This document shows, in pieces, positions 1 to 7,181 of a stretch of DNA of 17,163 nucleotides. A program made the position numbers and the translations under genes. The notes under the pieces were generated by a model. It did not search any database and was not told the DNA's origin. It saw only the letters and a list, made by a program, of their open reading frames with translations. The stretch's first letter is position 1. Each line of letters begins with the position of its first letter. This DNA is from an uncultured Prevotella sp. (GTDB taxonomy: Bacteria; Bacteroidota; Bacteroidia; Bacteroidales; Bacteroidaceae), in NCBI GenBank assembly GCA_958369755.1, contig CATXJC010000041.1, positions 1-17,163 of the forward strand, given 5' to 3'.

Positions 1-70
1 CTGCTGTAACATTTACCAATGAAAGTGCAAGCATCATAGCTGCGCTCTTTCCATTTAAAAAGTTGTGCAT
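1..70 (-). CDS. 5' end of a putative secreted protein gene (partial)
   Basis: Reading leftwards from an ATG at 70-68, an open frame of 23 codons runs to the window edge. It begins MHNFLNGKSAAMMLALSLVN, followed by a few small residues: a Lys and then a hydrophobic stretch, the shape of an export signal peptide. A Bacteroidetes-type -7 element on the same strand lies about 45 bases upstream of the ATG (115-122), which supports a real gene divergent from dinB. Too little is present to name a family, and the product is unknown. The short length leaves open that the frame is chance. Confidence 0.55.
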   Translation of the reverse strand, partial: MHNFLNGKSAAMMLALSLVNVTA

Positions 71-114
71 ACTTAAAATTTCTAATTTGTTAATCCTATT
101 TTTTATTTCTGCTA

Positions 115-122
115 CAAAATTA
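115..122 (-). promoter_or_regulatory. Putative -7 promoter element (TAATTTTG) of the left-edge gene
   Basis: On the minus strand the bases read TAATTTTG, an exact match to the Bacteroidetes -7 consensus TAnnTTTG. The implied leader to the ATG at 70 is about 40 bases. A TTTG occurs upstream (137-140), but the 14-base spacer is shorter than the usual 19-21, so the -33 element is doubtful. Confidence 0.45.
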
Positions 123-174
123 TATAATAGTATCATCAAAGGCTTTAAAATTCATATCATTGAATTAAAAAAAA

Positions 175-208
175 CGTTCATTGTAACATAATTGCTAGCT
201 GATGAACG
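175..208. promoter_or_regulatory. Inverted repeat CGTTCAT...ATGAACG upstream of the dinB promoter
   Basis: CGTTCAT (175-181) and ATGAACG (202-208) form a perfect 7-bp dyad with a 20-base spacer. It ends 26 bases before the dinB -33 box and lies between the divergent left-edge gene and dinB. The position suits an operator, for example for damage-inducible control of dinB, but nothing identifies the binding protein. Related TGAACGAT sequences recur after dinB. Confidence 0.35.
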
Positions 209-234
209 ATTATTATCAAGAACAAGAAGAAAGA

Positions 235-266
235 TTTGCATAAAAAAGAAATAATTCGTAATTTTG
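235..266 (+). promoter_or_regulatory. dinB promoter: TTTG - 20 bp - TAATTTTG
   Basis: TTTG at 235-238 and TAATTTTG at 259-266 are separated by exactly 20 bases, matching the Bacteroidetes housekeeping promoter (-33 TTTG, 19-21 bp spacer, -7 TAnnTTTG). Transcription would start near 273, giving a leader of roughly 43 bases before the ATG at 316. Confidence 0.75.
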
Positions 267-315
267 CAGATACATAAAACAAACTTTTAATAATAAGAGC
301 ATAATATATCAGACA

Positions 316-1437
316 ATGGAAGAGCGAAAGATCATACATATCGACATGGATGCCTTCTTTGCAGCTGTAGAGCAGAGAGACAATCCGGAACTTCGGGGCA
401 AACCGGTAGCGGTGGGCTTCGACGGACCTCGTGGTGTGGTTTCTACAGCCAGCTATGAAGCTCGAAAATGGGGCGTTCACTCGGCGCAATCCATTGCTCA
501 AGCCAAGCAGCGCTGTCCAGATCTCATCATCGTGCCGTGCCGGCATTCTTATTATGCAGAAATATCTCATCAGATACATCAGATATTCCAGGAATACACC
601 GATCTCATTGAACCCATCTCCATTGATGAAGCCTTTCTGGATGTCACTCACAACAAGAAAGGGATAGAACTGGCGGTGGATATCGCCAAGGAAATCAAGG
701 TCCGTATCAAGGAGGCAACAGGTCTCACAGCCTCGGCAGGTATCAGCTACTGCAAGTTTCTCGCCAAGGTGGCATCCGATTACCGGAAGCCAGACGGCAT
801 CTGCACCATCCATCCCGATAAGGCTCTCGATTTCATCGCCCAGCTCCCTGTAGAGGATTTCTGGGGCGTAGGCAAGAAGACCCTACAGAAGATGCACTTC
901 ATGGGCATCTACAATGGTGCCGACCTACGGAAAGTATCCGAAGAACATCTTGTAGAAGTATTCGGGAAAGCCGGACATATCTTCTACCATTTTGCAAGAG
1001 GTATAGACGAACGGCCCGTCATCACCTATCGGGAACGCAAATCTGTGGGATGCGAACAGACTTTCCTGGAGGATATCTATGCCAAGTCGGCAGTGATTAT
1101 CGAACTCTACCATACGGTTCTTGAACTGCTGGAGAGAATCGCCAAAAGCGGTTTTGAAGGAAGGACCTTAACCCTAAAGGTGAAGTTCTCGGATTTCACC
1201 CAGATTACCCGCAGCATCTCTCAGGAGAAGATTCTGACGAAAAAGGACGATATCCTTCCCCTTGCCAAGCGACTGCTTCAACTGGTAAATTACTCTTCGA
1301 GCCGTCCCATCCGTCTGTTGGGCCTATCCGTAAGCAATGCCACCTCAGAAGAAGCCCGGAAGGAAGACAAGGAGAACAGTACCCTGAAACCTGAATACCG
1401 GGAGTTGGAACTCGAGTTTAAGGAATGGAAAGAATGA
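316..1437 (+). CDS. dinB: DNA polymerase IV (Y-family translesion polymerase)
   Basis: A 373-residue protein with full Y-family architecture. The N-terminal palm motif HIDMDAFFAAVEQ holds the metal-binding Asp10, with Phe15 at the steric-gate position. SYEARKWGV (46-54) is the finger motif, and ISIDEAFLDV (101-110) gives the catalytic pair Asp104-Glu105. Thumb helix-hairpin-helix sequence lies near 175-200 (LPVEDFWGVGKKTLQKM), and the little finger ends at RPIRLLGLSVSN. A charged tail follows and contains ELELEF (363-368), which resembles the QLxLF clamp-binding peptide with Glu in place of Gln. The family copies damaged templates with low fidelity and is recruited by the beta clamp. The start is the first ATG after a well-formed promoter. 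The gene is monocistronic: its own terminator follows within 65 bases. Length and motifs are intact. Confidence 0.97.
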   Translation: MEERKIIHIDMDAFFAAVEQRDNPELRGKPVAVGFDGPRGVVSTASYEARKWGVHSAQSIAQAKQRCPDLIIVPCRHSYYAEISHQIHQIFQEYTDLIEPISIDEAFLDVTHNKKGIELAVDIAKEIKVRIKEATGLTASAGISYCKFLAKVASDYRKPDGICTIHPDKALDFIAQLPVEDFWGVGKKTLQKMHFMGIYNGADLRKVSEEHLVEVFGKAGHIFYHFARGIDERPVITYRERKSVGCEQTFLEDIYAKSAVIIELYHTVLELLERIAKSGFEGRTLTLKVKFSDFTQITRSISQEKILTKKDDILPLAKRLLQLVNYSSSRPIRLLGLSVSNATSEEARKEDKENSTLKPEYRELELEFKEWKE

Positions 1438-1500
1438 GAAAGGTGATGAGAAGGAGATGAAATGAAAGAAGAAAAGGAGATAAGCCCCGAATAGAAAGTG

Positions 1501-1545
1501 AAAAGCAGCTGACAGGCATATTCCTGCAGCTGCTTTTTCATTTTT
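1501..1545 (+). terminator. Intrinsic terminator after dinB
   Basis: AAAAGCAGCTG (1501-1511) pairs perfectly with CAGCTGCTTTT (1527-1537). An inner CAGG/CCTG extension (1513-1516 with 1523-1526) leaves only a bulged A and a six-base loop. The 3' arm runs into T-rich sequence, ending TTTTT at 1541-1545. It lies 63 bases after the dinB stop. Confidence 0.88.
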
Positions 1546-1550
1546 ACTGT

Positions 1551-1800
1551 TTTTTCCCAAAACTAACTATTCATTTTCCCAAAACTAACATAAACCTATC
1601 TTAAACAACTAACTAACATTTTCCCAAAACAATCTTTTACCTAAAAGAAACTAATTACCTCTGAAAAACAATCCTATAAACCTAAATAACTAAAACCTAT
1701 ATACTTACTAAACCTATGAACTTACTAAATCTTAAACTTTATAAACCATTAAAACCTAAACTTAAAAACTTGCAAATATTACTACCTCAAATACTTGAAA
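1551..1800. repeat. G-depleted low-complexity tract with TTTTCCCAAAACTAAC repeats
   Basis: TTTTCCCAAAACTAAC occurs at 1552-1567 and 1574-1589 (22 bases apart). A shortened copy, TTTTCCCAAAAC, lies at 1619-1630 (45 bases further). AAACCTA-like words recur from 1600 to 1770. By eye only about five G's occur on the + strand in roughly 250 bases, against many C's. This looks like decayed or slippage-expanded simple sequence; a function is not evident. Confidence 0.75.
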
Positions 1801-1827
1801 CAATTTATTAACTTCAAATTTCTGGTG

Positions 1828-1835
1828 CAAAAGTA
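1828..1835 (-). promoter_or_regulatory. Orphan -7-like element (TACTTTTG) pointing into the G-poor tract
   Basis: On the minus strand the bases read TACTTTTG followed by CAC, fitting TAnnTTTG. No TTTG is seen at the expected upstream spacing. It lies downstream of the GH92 stop and would transcribe the repeat tract towards the dinB terminator. No coding sequence follows, so it is either chance or the start of a non-coding transcript. Confidence 0.25.
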
Positions 1836-1864
1836 TAAAGATTTAGCGAAAGTCATGGATAATT

Positions 1865-1951
1865 ATCGTTCAAAAACTAGAAAAAAATGGTACTTTGCAC
1901 TCTTTTCATCGAAAATGAACGATTTTTGCACCTTTCCCGAACGATTTTTTG
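1865..1951. repeat. GAACGAT repeats after the GH92 gene
   Basis: GAACGATTTTTG (1917-1928) and GAACGATTTTTTG (1939-1951) are direct repeats exactly 22 bases apart. ATCGTTCA (1865-1872) is the inverted form. The shared word TGAACGAT also occurs upstream of dinB (203-210). No ligand or protein can be assigned. Confidence 0.5.
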
Positions 1952-1963
1952 AATCGCTATCGG

Positions 1964-4237
1964 TTATTTCCTTGAAAAAGAGTAAGGAGCATCATCTTTA
2001 TGAATACCTCGCTGCAAGTTTGGTTGCTCAGAAAGTCGATAGGTAATCTGTGTTCCCTGCATCAAAGAACGCATATCAAGATAGTTATGCTGGTAAGATT
2101 TGCCATTCAGCAACATTTCATCCACATAGCATCCCTTGCCTTCCGACTGGATATCTACTTCCTTGCCGTTCTCCAAATGAAGTTTCATCGACTTGAAATA
2201 AGGAGTTCCCAACACATACTGACCACTTCCAGGACAAACAGGATAGAATCCCATCGCCGAGAAGACATACCAAGCCGAAGTCTGACCATTATCTTCATCA
2301 CCACAATAACCATCTGGAGCTGGCGTATAGAGCTTGTCCATCACCTGGCGAATCCAATACTGAGTCTTCCAAGGCTGACCGCTATAGCCATAGAGATAGA
2401 TGGCGTGCTGGATAGGCTGGTTGCCATGTGCATAATTTCCCATATTCATCACCTGCATCTCACGGATTTCATGAATCGTATATCCATAGTAACTGTTGTC
2501 GAAAACAGGAGGCAGGATAAAGACAGAATCGAGCATCTGATTGAAAGCATCCTTACCACCCATCAGCTGGATCAATCCCTGAGGATCATGGAATACCGAC
2601 CAGGTATAATGCCAAGCATTACCCTCTGTAAAGGCATCACCCCACTTCAGAGGATTGAAAGGAGACATAAACTTGCCATTCTTCAATCTGCCACGCATCA
2701 GGTTTGTTTCCTTATCAAACACCTTCTGATAATTCATCGCACGCTTGGCAAAAGGCTTCAGCTCCTTAGCCGACTTTCCCAAAGCCTTACCCAACTGATA
2801 GATGCACCAGTCATCGTAAGCATATTCCAAGGTACGGGCTACACTCTCATTGATCTTCACATCGTATGGCACGTAACCCAACTTATTGTAATACTCATAT
2901 CCCAAACGTCCGGTAGAGTTTACCTGAGGATGAACAGCCTGGGTACCATGAACCACAGCCTGCCAAAGCGTCTCCATATCATAGCCGCGCAAACCGGAAA
3001 GATAAGCATCGGCTACCACAGAGGCTGAATTATTACCTACCATACAACCACGATGACCCGGACTCGCCCACTCTGGCAGGAAACCACTCTCCTTATAAGT
3101 ATTGGCAAGACCTTCCTGAATCTTCACGTTTTCAGATGGATACATCAGGTTGAGAAGAGGGAAGAGACAGCGGAAAGTATCCCAGAAACCAGTATCCGTG
3201 AACATATAGCCCTTCTGAACCGTACCATTGTAAGGACTGTAATGCACGATTTCGCCAGCAGCATCCTTCTCGTAGAATGCACGAGGGAAAAGTAACGAGC
3301 GATAGAGACAGCTATAGAAAGTACGGAGATGATCGATACTCTCATCCTCTACCTCTATCTTTCCCAGAACTTCGTTCCAGCACTGACGGCCCTGCTGTTT
3401 GAGCTGATCCATATCCGCCTGTCCCAGTTCCTTGAGATTCTGCATGGCCTGGGCGCTGCTGATAAACGAAGAAGCTACACGTGCCTGAATCTTTTCGCCA
3501 CGCTGACTGGTTTTGAAAGTGATGATAGCACCCACGTGGTTTCCCTTCTGTTCGTTAGCTGAAATCAGTTGACCATCCTTCACACTGACAAATGCATCAA
3601 AGTCGTGATCGAACTCGATGACAAAGTAATTGCGGAAATTATCAGGTACTCCCCCACTGTTGCGGGTAGAGAAACCGATTACTTTCCGTTCAGCAGGAAT
3701 CACCTGGATGCAACTTCCCTTGTCGAAGGCATCAATCACCACATTTGCCTGATCAGTCTTCGGGAAGGTGAAAGCCATCAAGGCAGCGCGCTCCGTAGGG
3801 CACAACTCTGCCGTTACATCATAGTCTGCCAGATAGACACTATAATAATAAGGTGTAGTCTTCTCTGCCTTGTGAGAAAACCAGCTGGCTCGCTTCGCCT
3901 CATCAAAGACCGGTTTACCCACGGTAGGCAAGAGAGAGAACTGACCGTAATCATTGATCCAAGGACTTGGCTGATGAGTCTGCTTCAATCCTCTGATCTT
4001 CTTAGCTGAATAGGTGTATTGCCATCCATCACCCATCTTTCCGGTCTGAGGAACCCAGAAGTTCATACCCCAAGGCATTGCTATGGCTGGATAAGTATTT
4101 CCTGTAGAAAGCTCGGGGTTGGAATCTGAACCCACAAGTGGATTGACGAAATCTACGGCATTCTTTACGCTCACCTTGACAGCATGTGCCAGCAAGGTGA
4201 GACATACAAATAGTAATAAAAGTGATTTTCTTTTCAT
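1964..4237 (-). CDS. GH92 alpha-mannosidase, secreted (probably alpha-1,2-type)
   Basis: A 757-residue protein matching Ca2+-dependent exo-alpha-mannosidases of family GH92, which trim terminal mannose from yeast mannan or N-glycans. The signal peptide MKRKSLLLLFVCLTLLAHA (about 1-19) has no lipobox Cys, so the enzyme is probably soluble in the periplasm. Family motifs: the N-terminal beta-domain start VDFVNPLVGSDS (28-39), TGFWDTFR (349-356), EGNAWHYTW (538-546), GNQPIQH (605-611) and GDEDNGQTSAWYVFSAMGFY (from 646). Glu538 sits where the catalytic acid is expected, and Asp647/Asp649 where the base pair is expected; as I recall, the equivalents in BT3990 are Glu533 and Asp642/644, a constant offset of 5. 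His589-Glu590 falls where alpha-1,2-specific members carry His-Glu. The gene starts 65 bases after the HTCS stop on the same strand with no terminator between, so co-transcription is plausible. Specificity is inferred. Confidence 0.93.
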   Translation of the reverse strand: MKRKSLLLLFVCLTLLAHAVKVSVKNAVDFVNPLVGSDSNPELSTGNTYPAIAMPWGMNFWVPQTGKMGDGWQYTYSAKKIRGLKQTHQPSPWINDYGQFSLLPTVGKPVFDEAKRASWFSHKAEKTTPYYYSVYLADYDVTAELCPTERAALMAFTFPKTDQANVVIDAFDKGSCIQVIPAERKVIGFSTRNSGGVPDNFRNYFVIEFDHDFDAFVSVKDGQLISANEQKGNHVGAIITFKTSQRGEKIQARVASSFISSAQAMQNLKELGQADMDQLKQQGRQCWNEVLGKIEVEDESIDHLRTFYSCLYRSLLFPRAFYEKDAAGEIVHYSPYNGTVQKGYMFTDTGFWDTFRCLFPLLNLMYPSENVKIQEGLANTYKESGFLPEWASPGHRGCMVGNNSASVVADAYLSGLRGYDMETLWQAVVHGTQAVHPQVNSTGRLGYEYYNKLGYVPYDVKINESVARTLEYAYDDWCIYQLGKALGKSAKELKPFAKRAMNYQKVFDKETNLMRGRLKNGKFMSPFNPLKWGDAFTEGNAWHYTWSVFHDPQGLIQLMGGKDAFNQMLDSVFILPPVFDNSYYGYTIHEIREMQVMNMGNYAHGNQPIQHAIYLYGYSGQPWKTQYWIRQVMDKLYTPAPDGYCGDEDNGQTSAWYVFSAMGFYPVCPGSGQYVLGTPYFKSMKLHLENGKEVDIQSEGKGCYVDEMLLNGKSYQHNYLDMRSLMQGTQITYRLSEQPNLQRGIHKDDAPYSFSRK

Positions 4238-4272
4238 TTTCTTTTGAAAATTAGTTATTATTAGAAACTACG

Positions 4273-4294
4273 TTAATTATATATTAATTATATG
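4273..4294. repeat. 11-bp tandem direct repeat upstream of the GH92 gene
   Basis: TTAATTATATA (4273-4283) is followed at once by TTAATTATATG (4284-4294). It lies in the 65-base gap between the HTCS stop and the GH92 start, about 36-57 bases before that start. One repeat per helical turn would suit a regulator contacting one DNA face. Its pure A+T composition makes chance possible. Confidence 0.45.
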
Positions 4295-4302
4295 ATGTAA
4301 TA

Positions 4303-7104
4303 TTATACATTTCCCACTTCTCCCGGCAACATACCATACTCATCTTTAAAACACTTGGTGAAATAAGAAGGAGCAGAGAAGCCCACATCATAGGCTACCT
4401 CGGAAACACTCATACTGCGGGACTCCAGCAAACGTTTTGCTTTCGCCAAGCGAGCCTTGCGAAGTAAATCTACGACAGAAGAACCCGTCATCGCCTTCAC
4501 CTTACGATAAAGTTGGACGCGGCTCAAGCCAATCTGCTTACCGATATTCTCGACACCGAACTCGCTATCCGAGAGATTCTTCTGAATGATGGCGTGAAGC
4601 TGTTTCATAAACTGCTTATCACGATCTTCCAGATGAGAATCGGCAATTTCCAGCTCTGCCTCCGGAGTACCCTGGAAAAGATGCTTCAAAAGCTTGCGCT
4701 GCTTCAACAGATTCTCTATACGTGCCAGGAGTACCTTGCTGTGGAATGGCTTGGTGATGTAGGAATCGGCACCATGTTCATAACCTTCGGCACGATGCTC
4801 TTCCAGATTCTTCGCCGTAAGCATAATGACAGGGATATGAGAGGTTGCCGTATGGGTCTTCAGATTCTGCGTAAACTCCAGACCATCCATCACCGGCATC
4901 ATCACATCACAGATCACCAGGTCAGGAACTTCCTTCTTGGCAACATCCAGTCCTTCCTTACCATCAGCAGCTTCCAGAACGATATAATCATCCTGCAGAA
5001 GGGTATGCTCATACTGACGGATATCATTGTTGTCATCGATAACCAAGACGGTTGGCTTATTCGCATGTTCGCTCAGCAACTGCTGTACTTTTCCACTTTT
5101 TCTCTCTCCATCGTCGATATATTGCAGTTCAGGCTCACTTATCAACGTCTTACTTTCTGATAACGAAGCATTTACAGAGTTATCCACATTATCCATATCT
5201 GTGTGGATAACTAGCGACTTATCCTCTTGCTCACGAGGAATCACCACGATGAAGTCGGATCCCTTACCCAACTCACTTTCTACACGAGCCTCGCCATGAT
5301 GCAATTCTACAAACGACTTCACCAAAGCCAAGCCGATGCCCGTACCGCTTGCTGCTCCCTTAGCCTGGAAGAAACGCTCGAAAATCTTGCCAGCCTCTTC
5401 CTGCGAGATACCCTTGCCGGTATCTCGCACATCCAGGCGGAACTTTCCATCCTCATCTTTCAGAGATACGAAAATATCGCCACCGGCAGGTGTATATTTC
5501 AAGGCATTGCTCAGAAGATTGAAGACAACACGAGCTATCTTCTCCTTATCTGCAACCACCTCCTGAGAACCAACAGAATCAGTTATATCCAAATGGAGCT
5601 TGATTTGCTTGCGCTCAGCAGTAAGCTGGAAATCGCCTACCCACATTTTCAAAGCTTTCACCAGGTCGAAGCGATAGAGCGTCAATTCCATCTTTCCGTT
5701 CTGAATCTTTCGGAAATCGAGGATGCTGCTCACCAGTTGCTGCAGAGCTACCGCATTACGCTTCACCATCTTTAAGAGTTCACGACTTTTTCCCTTGATA
5801 CCACTGTCCTCCAGAAGCATTTCCACAGGATCGGCAATCAATGTCAATGGGGTACGAAGCTCATGACTGATATTCGTAAAGAACACCAGGCGGGAATGGG
5901 TGAGTTCCAACACCTCCTCGTTCAGTCGTTTCAACTCCGCGTTCTTGCTTTCCAATTCCCCATTCACTCTTTTCAACTCTCCATTGGTTCTCGCCAATTC
6001 CTCATTCAGTTTAGCCTTCACCACATAACTGCGGAAAATCATAGCAGCAGCGACAATACAAACCAGCAGGAACAGGCACAAGCCTATCAACATGACTTTC
6101 TGGGAATTATAGTCAGAAAGATACCGATCCACCTGTTTATGCAAAGCCTTCAGATTATGAGCCTGTCGTTCAGCGTCCCTGGCTTCCATCAACGTAAGTT
6201 CCGCATTTTCCTGGGTAATGATAGATGTACTGAGATAGTTTTTCCGCTCAAAAGGCTGATGCTTCAGGATCTTCATCGCCAAGGCAATTACCTCATCCCC
6301 CTTGGTAGGATAAAGATAGGAAGCTTCGAAGATGCCATCGCGCACCAGCTCCAGGCCACCACCCTGGGTAGCCATTCCATCAACACCCGTAAATTTATAA
6401 CGATGCTGCAGCCCCATCTGCTTGGCAGCCTCGTAGGCACCCCATGCCAGACGATCGCTGTGAGCAAAGACATAATCAAAATCCTGTGTCTTCTTCAGGA
6501 TGCGCTTCATTGCCTGAACGCCTCCTTCCTCCTTCCAGTTGCCTTCTTCAGAAGCAACTACCTGGATACCCGGATATGGTTTAATGGCATCCATGAAACC
6601 AAGATGGCGCTCCATGGCAGGCGAAGATCCATCCAATCCACAGATTTCAACAATGCGTCCCTTACCCTGAAGCTTTTGAGCTATAAAGGTACCCATCGAC
6701 TTACCGATATGATAGTTGTCGCAGCCGATGAATGCAGTATATTTATCGGTATTGGAGATACGATCATACAGAATCACCGGGATTCCCTTCTCGTAGGCAC
6801 GCTCAACCGCCTTGGAAATCGCACTCAACTGATTAGGAGAGATGACCAGCAAGTCCACGCCCTCATCCACGAACTGATTAACCTGTTTGTTCTGCAACAC
6901 ATTGTCATCATTCGAGGAAGCAAGCTTCACGATAATCGAATCATTGAGATATTCTCCCATCTTCAGCTCATCATTGAGCTTGTTGCGCCAGTTATCCTCG
7001 GAGCATTGGGATACGCCAATGACAAACTTCTTTGGCTGCTGTTTGCATGCTGCCAAAGAAAGTCCCAAACCTATATATATAATAAGGTATAAATATCGTT
7101 TCAT
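4303..7104 (-). CDS. Hybrid two-component system regulator (HTCS) with periplasmic sugar-binding-type sensor
   Basis: One-polypeptide sensor, kinase and transcription activator of 933 residues from the ATG at 7104. The N-terminus MKRYLYLIIYIGLGLSLAAC contains a lipobox (LAAC, Cys20). Residues about 27-310 are a LacI/RbsB-type periplasmic-binding domain. A transmembrane helix (about 337-357) and an Asn/Leu/Glu-rich coiled coil (about 362-404) follow. Then come HisKA with FTNISHELRTPLTLI (phospho-His414), an ATPase with NLLSNALKYTPAGG, DTGKGI and GTGIGLAL, a receiver (about 685-805) with phospho-Asp733 in CDVMMPVMDG, and a C-terminal AraC-type double helix-turn-helix (about 840-930). Bacteroides HTCSs detect glycan breakdown products in the periplasm; the binding-protein-type sensor recalls the fructose sensor BT1754, so a monosaccharide ligand is likely. 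A longer reading to 7176 is rejected because that ATG overlaps the -7 box. GH92 follows directly; no SusC/D is nearby. Confidence 0.95.
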   Translation of the reverse strand: MKRYLYLIIYIGLGLSLAACKQQPKKFVIGVSQCSEDNWRNKLNDELKMGEYLNDSIIVKLASSNDDNVLQNKQVNQFVDEGVDLLVISPNQLSAISKAVERAYEKGIPVILYDRISNTDKYTAFIGCDNYHIGKSMGTFIAQKLQGKGRIVEICGLDGSSPAMERHLGFMDAIKPYPGIQVVASEEGNWKEEGGVQAMKRILKKTQDFDYVFAHSDRLAWGAYEAAKQMGLQHRYKFTGVDGMATQGGGLELVRDGIFEASYLYPTKGDEVIALAMKILKHQPFERKNYLSTSIITQENAELTLMEARDAERQAHNLKALHKQVDRYLSDYNSQKVMLIGLCLFLLVCIVAAAMIFRSYVVKAKLNEELARTNGELKRVNGELESKNAELKRLNEEVLELTHSRLVFFTNISHELRTPLTLIADPVEMLLEDSGIKGKSRELLKMVKRNAVALQQLVSSILDFRKIQNGKMELTLYRFDLVKALKMWVGDFQLTAERKQIKLHLDITDSVGSQEVVADKEKIARVVFNLLSNALKYTPAGGDIFVSLKDEDGKFRLDVRDTGKGISQEEAGKIFERFFQAKGAASGTGIGLALVKSFVELHHGEARVESELGKGSDFIVVIPREQEDKSLVIHTDMDNVDNSVNASLSESKTLISEPELQYIDDGERKSGKVQQLLSEHANKPTVLVIDDNNDIRQYEHTLLQDDYIVLEAADGKEGLDVAKKEVPDLVICDVMMPVMDGLEFTQNLKTHTATSHIPVIMLTAKNLEEHRAEGYEHGADSYITKPFHSKVLLARIENLLKQRKLLKHLFQGTPEAELEIADSHLEDRDKQFMKQLHAIIQKNLSDSEFGVENIGKQIGLSRVQLYRKVKAMTGSSVVDLLRKARLAKAKRLLESRSMSVSEVAYDVGFSAPSYFTKCFKDEYGMLPGEVGNV
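5178..5212. promoter_or_regulatory. Inverted pair of exact DnaA boxes inside the HTCS gene
   Basis: AGTTATCCACA (5178-5188) and TGTGGATAACT (5202-5212) form a perfect 11-bp inverted repeat with a 13-base spacer. Each arm contains the exact DnaA-box consensus TTATCCACA. Between them TTATCCATA (5189-5197) is one base off. The site codes for the poorly conserved linker between kinase and receiver. DnaA binding is inferred from the consensus only. Confidence 0.5.
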
Positions 7105-7173
7105 ATATATTGTATTGTTTAAATTTATAGATTGATAGGCTCTAAAAGAGTTGCCTCTACAAGAGTTTCGGTG

Positions 7174-7181
7174 CAAATTTA
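7174..7181 (-). promoter_or_regulatory. HTCS promoter -7 element (TAAATTTG)
   Basis: The minus strand reads TAAATTTG, matching TAnnTTTG, about 70 bases before the chosen HTCS start. No TTTG is found 19-21 bases upstream; a CGCA-N5-TGCG dyad (7203-7215) begins there instead, so activator help is possible. The flanking 23 bases (7174-7196) nearly duplicate those before the AraC-family gene. Confidence 0.6.

Larger units (their letters stand above)
1546..1963. other. Gene-free AT-rich stretch between dinB and the GH92 gene
   Basis: No convincing gene is present. The left part (to about 1800) is low-complexity with almost no G on the + strand. The right part (1800-1963) holds a minus-strand -7-like box (1828-1835) and TGAACGAT-type repeats. 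The two flanking genes converge here. An open frame at 1795-2046 (+) runs into the antisense of the GH92 3' end and shows no recognisable protein. Confidence 0.7.

Noticed and set aside
178..813. 211-residue open frame on the minus strand over the start of dinB
   Set aside because: Antisense to a well-supported polymerase gene; no domain, low-quality composition, no promoter.
1462..1494. Ten-codon frame (MKEEKEISPE) with a GGAG upstream, after dinB
   Set aside because: Purine-rich spacer makes both signals likely by chance; too short to judge and directly before a terminator.
1551..1951. CRISPR-like array
   Set aside because: Repeats are short, irregularly spaced and A/T-rich, without unique equal-length spacers or cas genes.
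1795..2046. 83-residue plus-strand open frame after dinB
   Set aside because: Overlaps the GH92 3' end in antisense, no promoter at suitable spacing, no family resemblance.
2000..4009. Long plus-strand open frames (342 and 146 residues) opposite GH92
   Set aside because: Antisense shadows of a gene with all GH92 motifs; His/Ile/Arg-rich translations of no known family.
5863..7092. 409-residue plus-strand open frame opposite the HTCS gene
   Set aside because: Antisense shadow of the sensor region; no recognisable domain.
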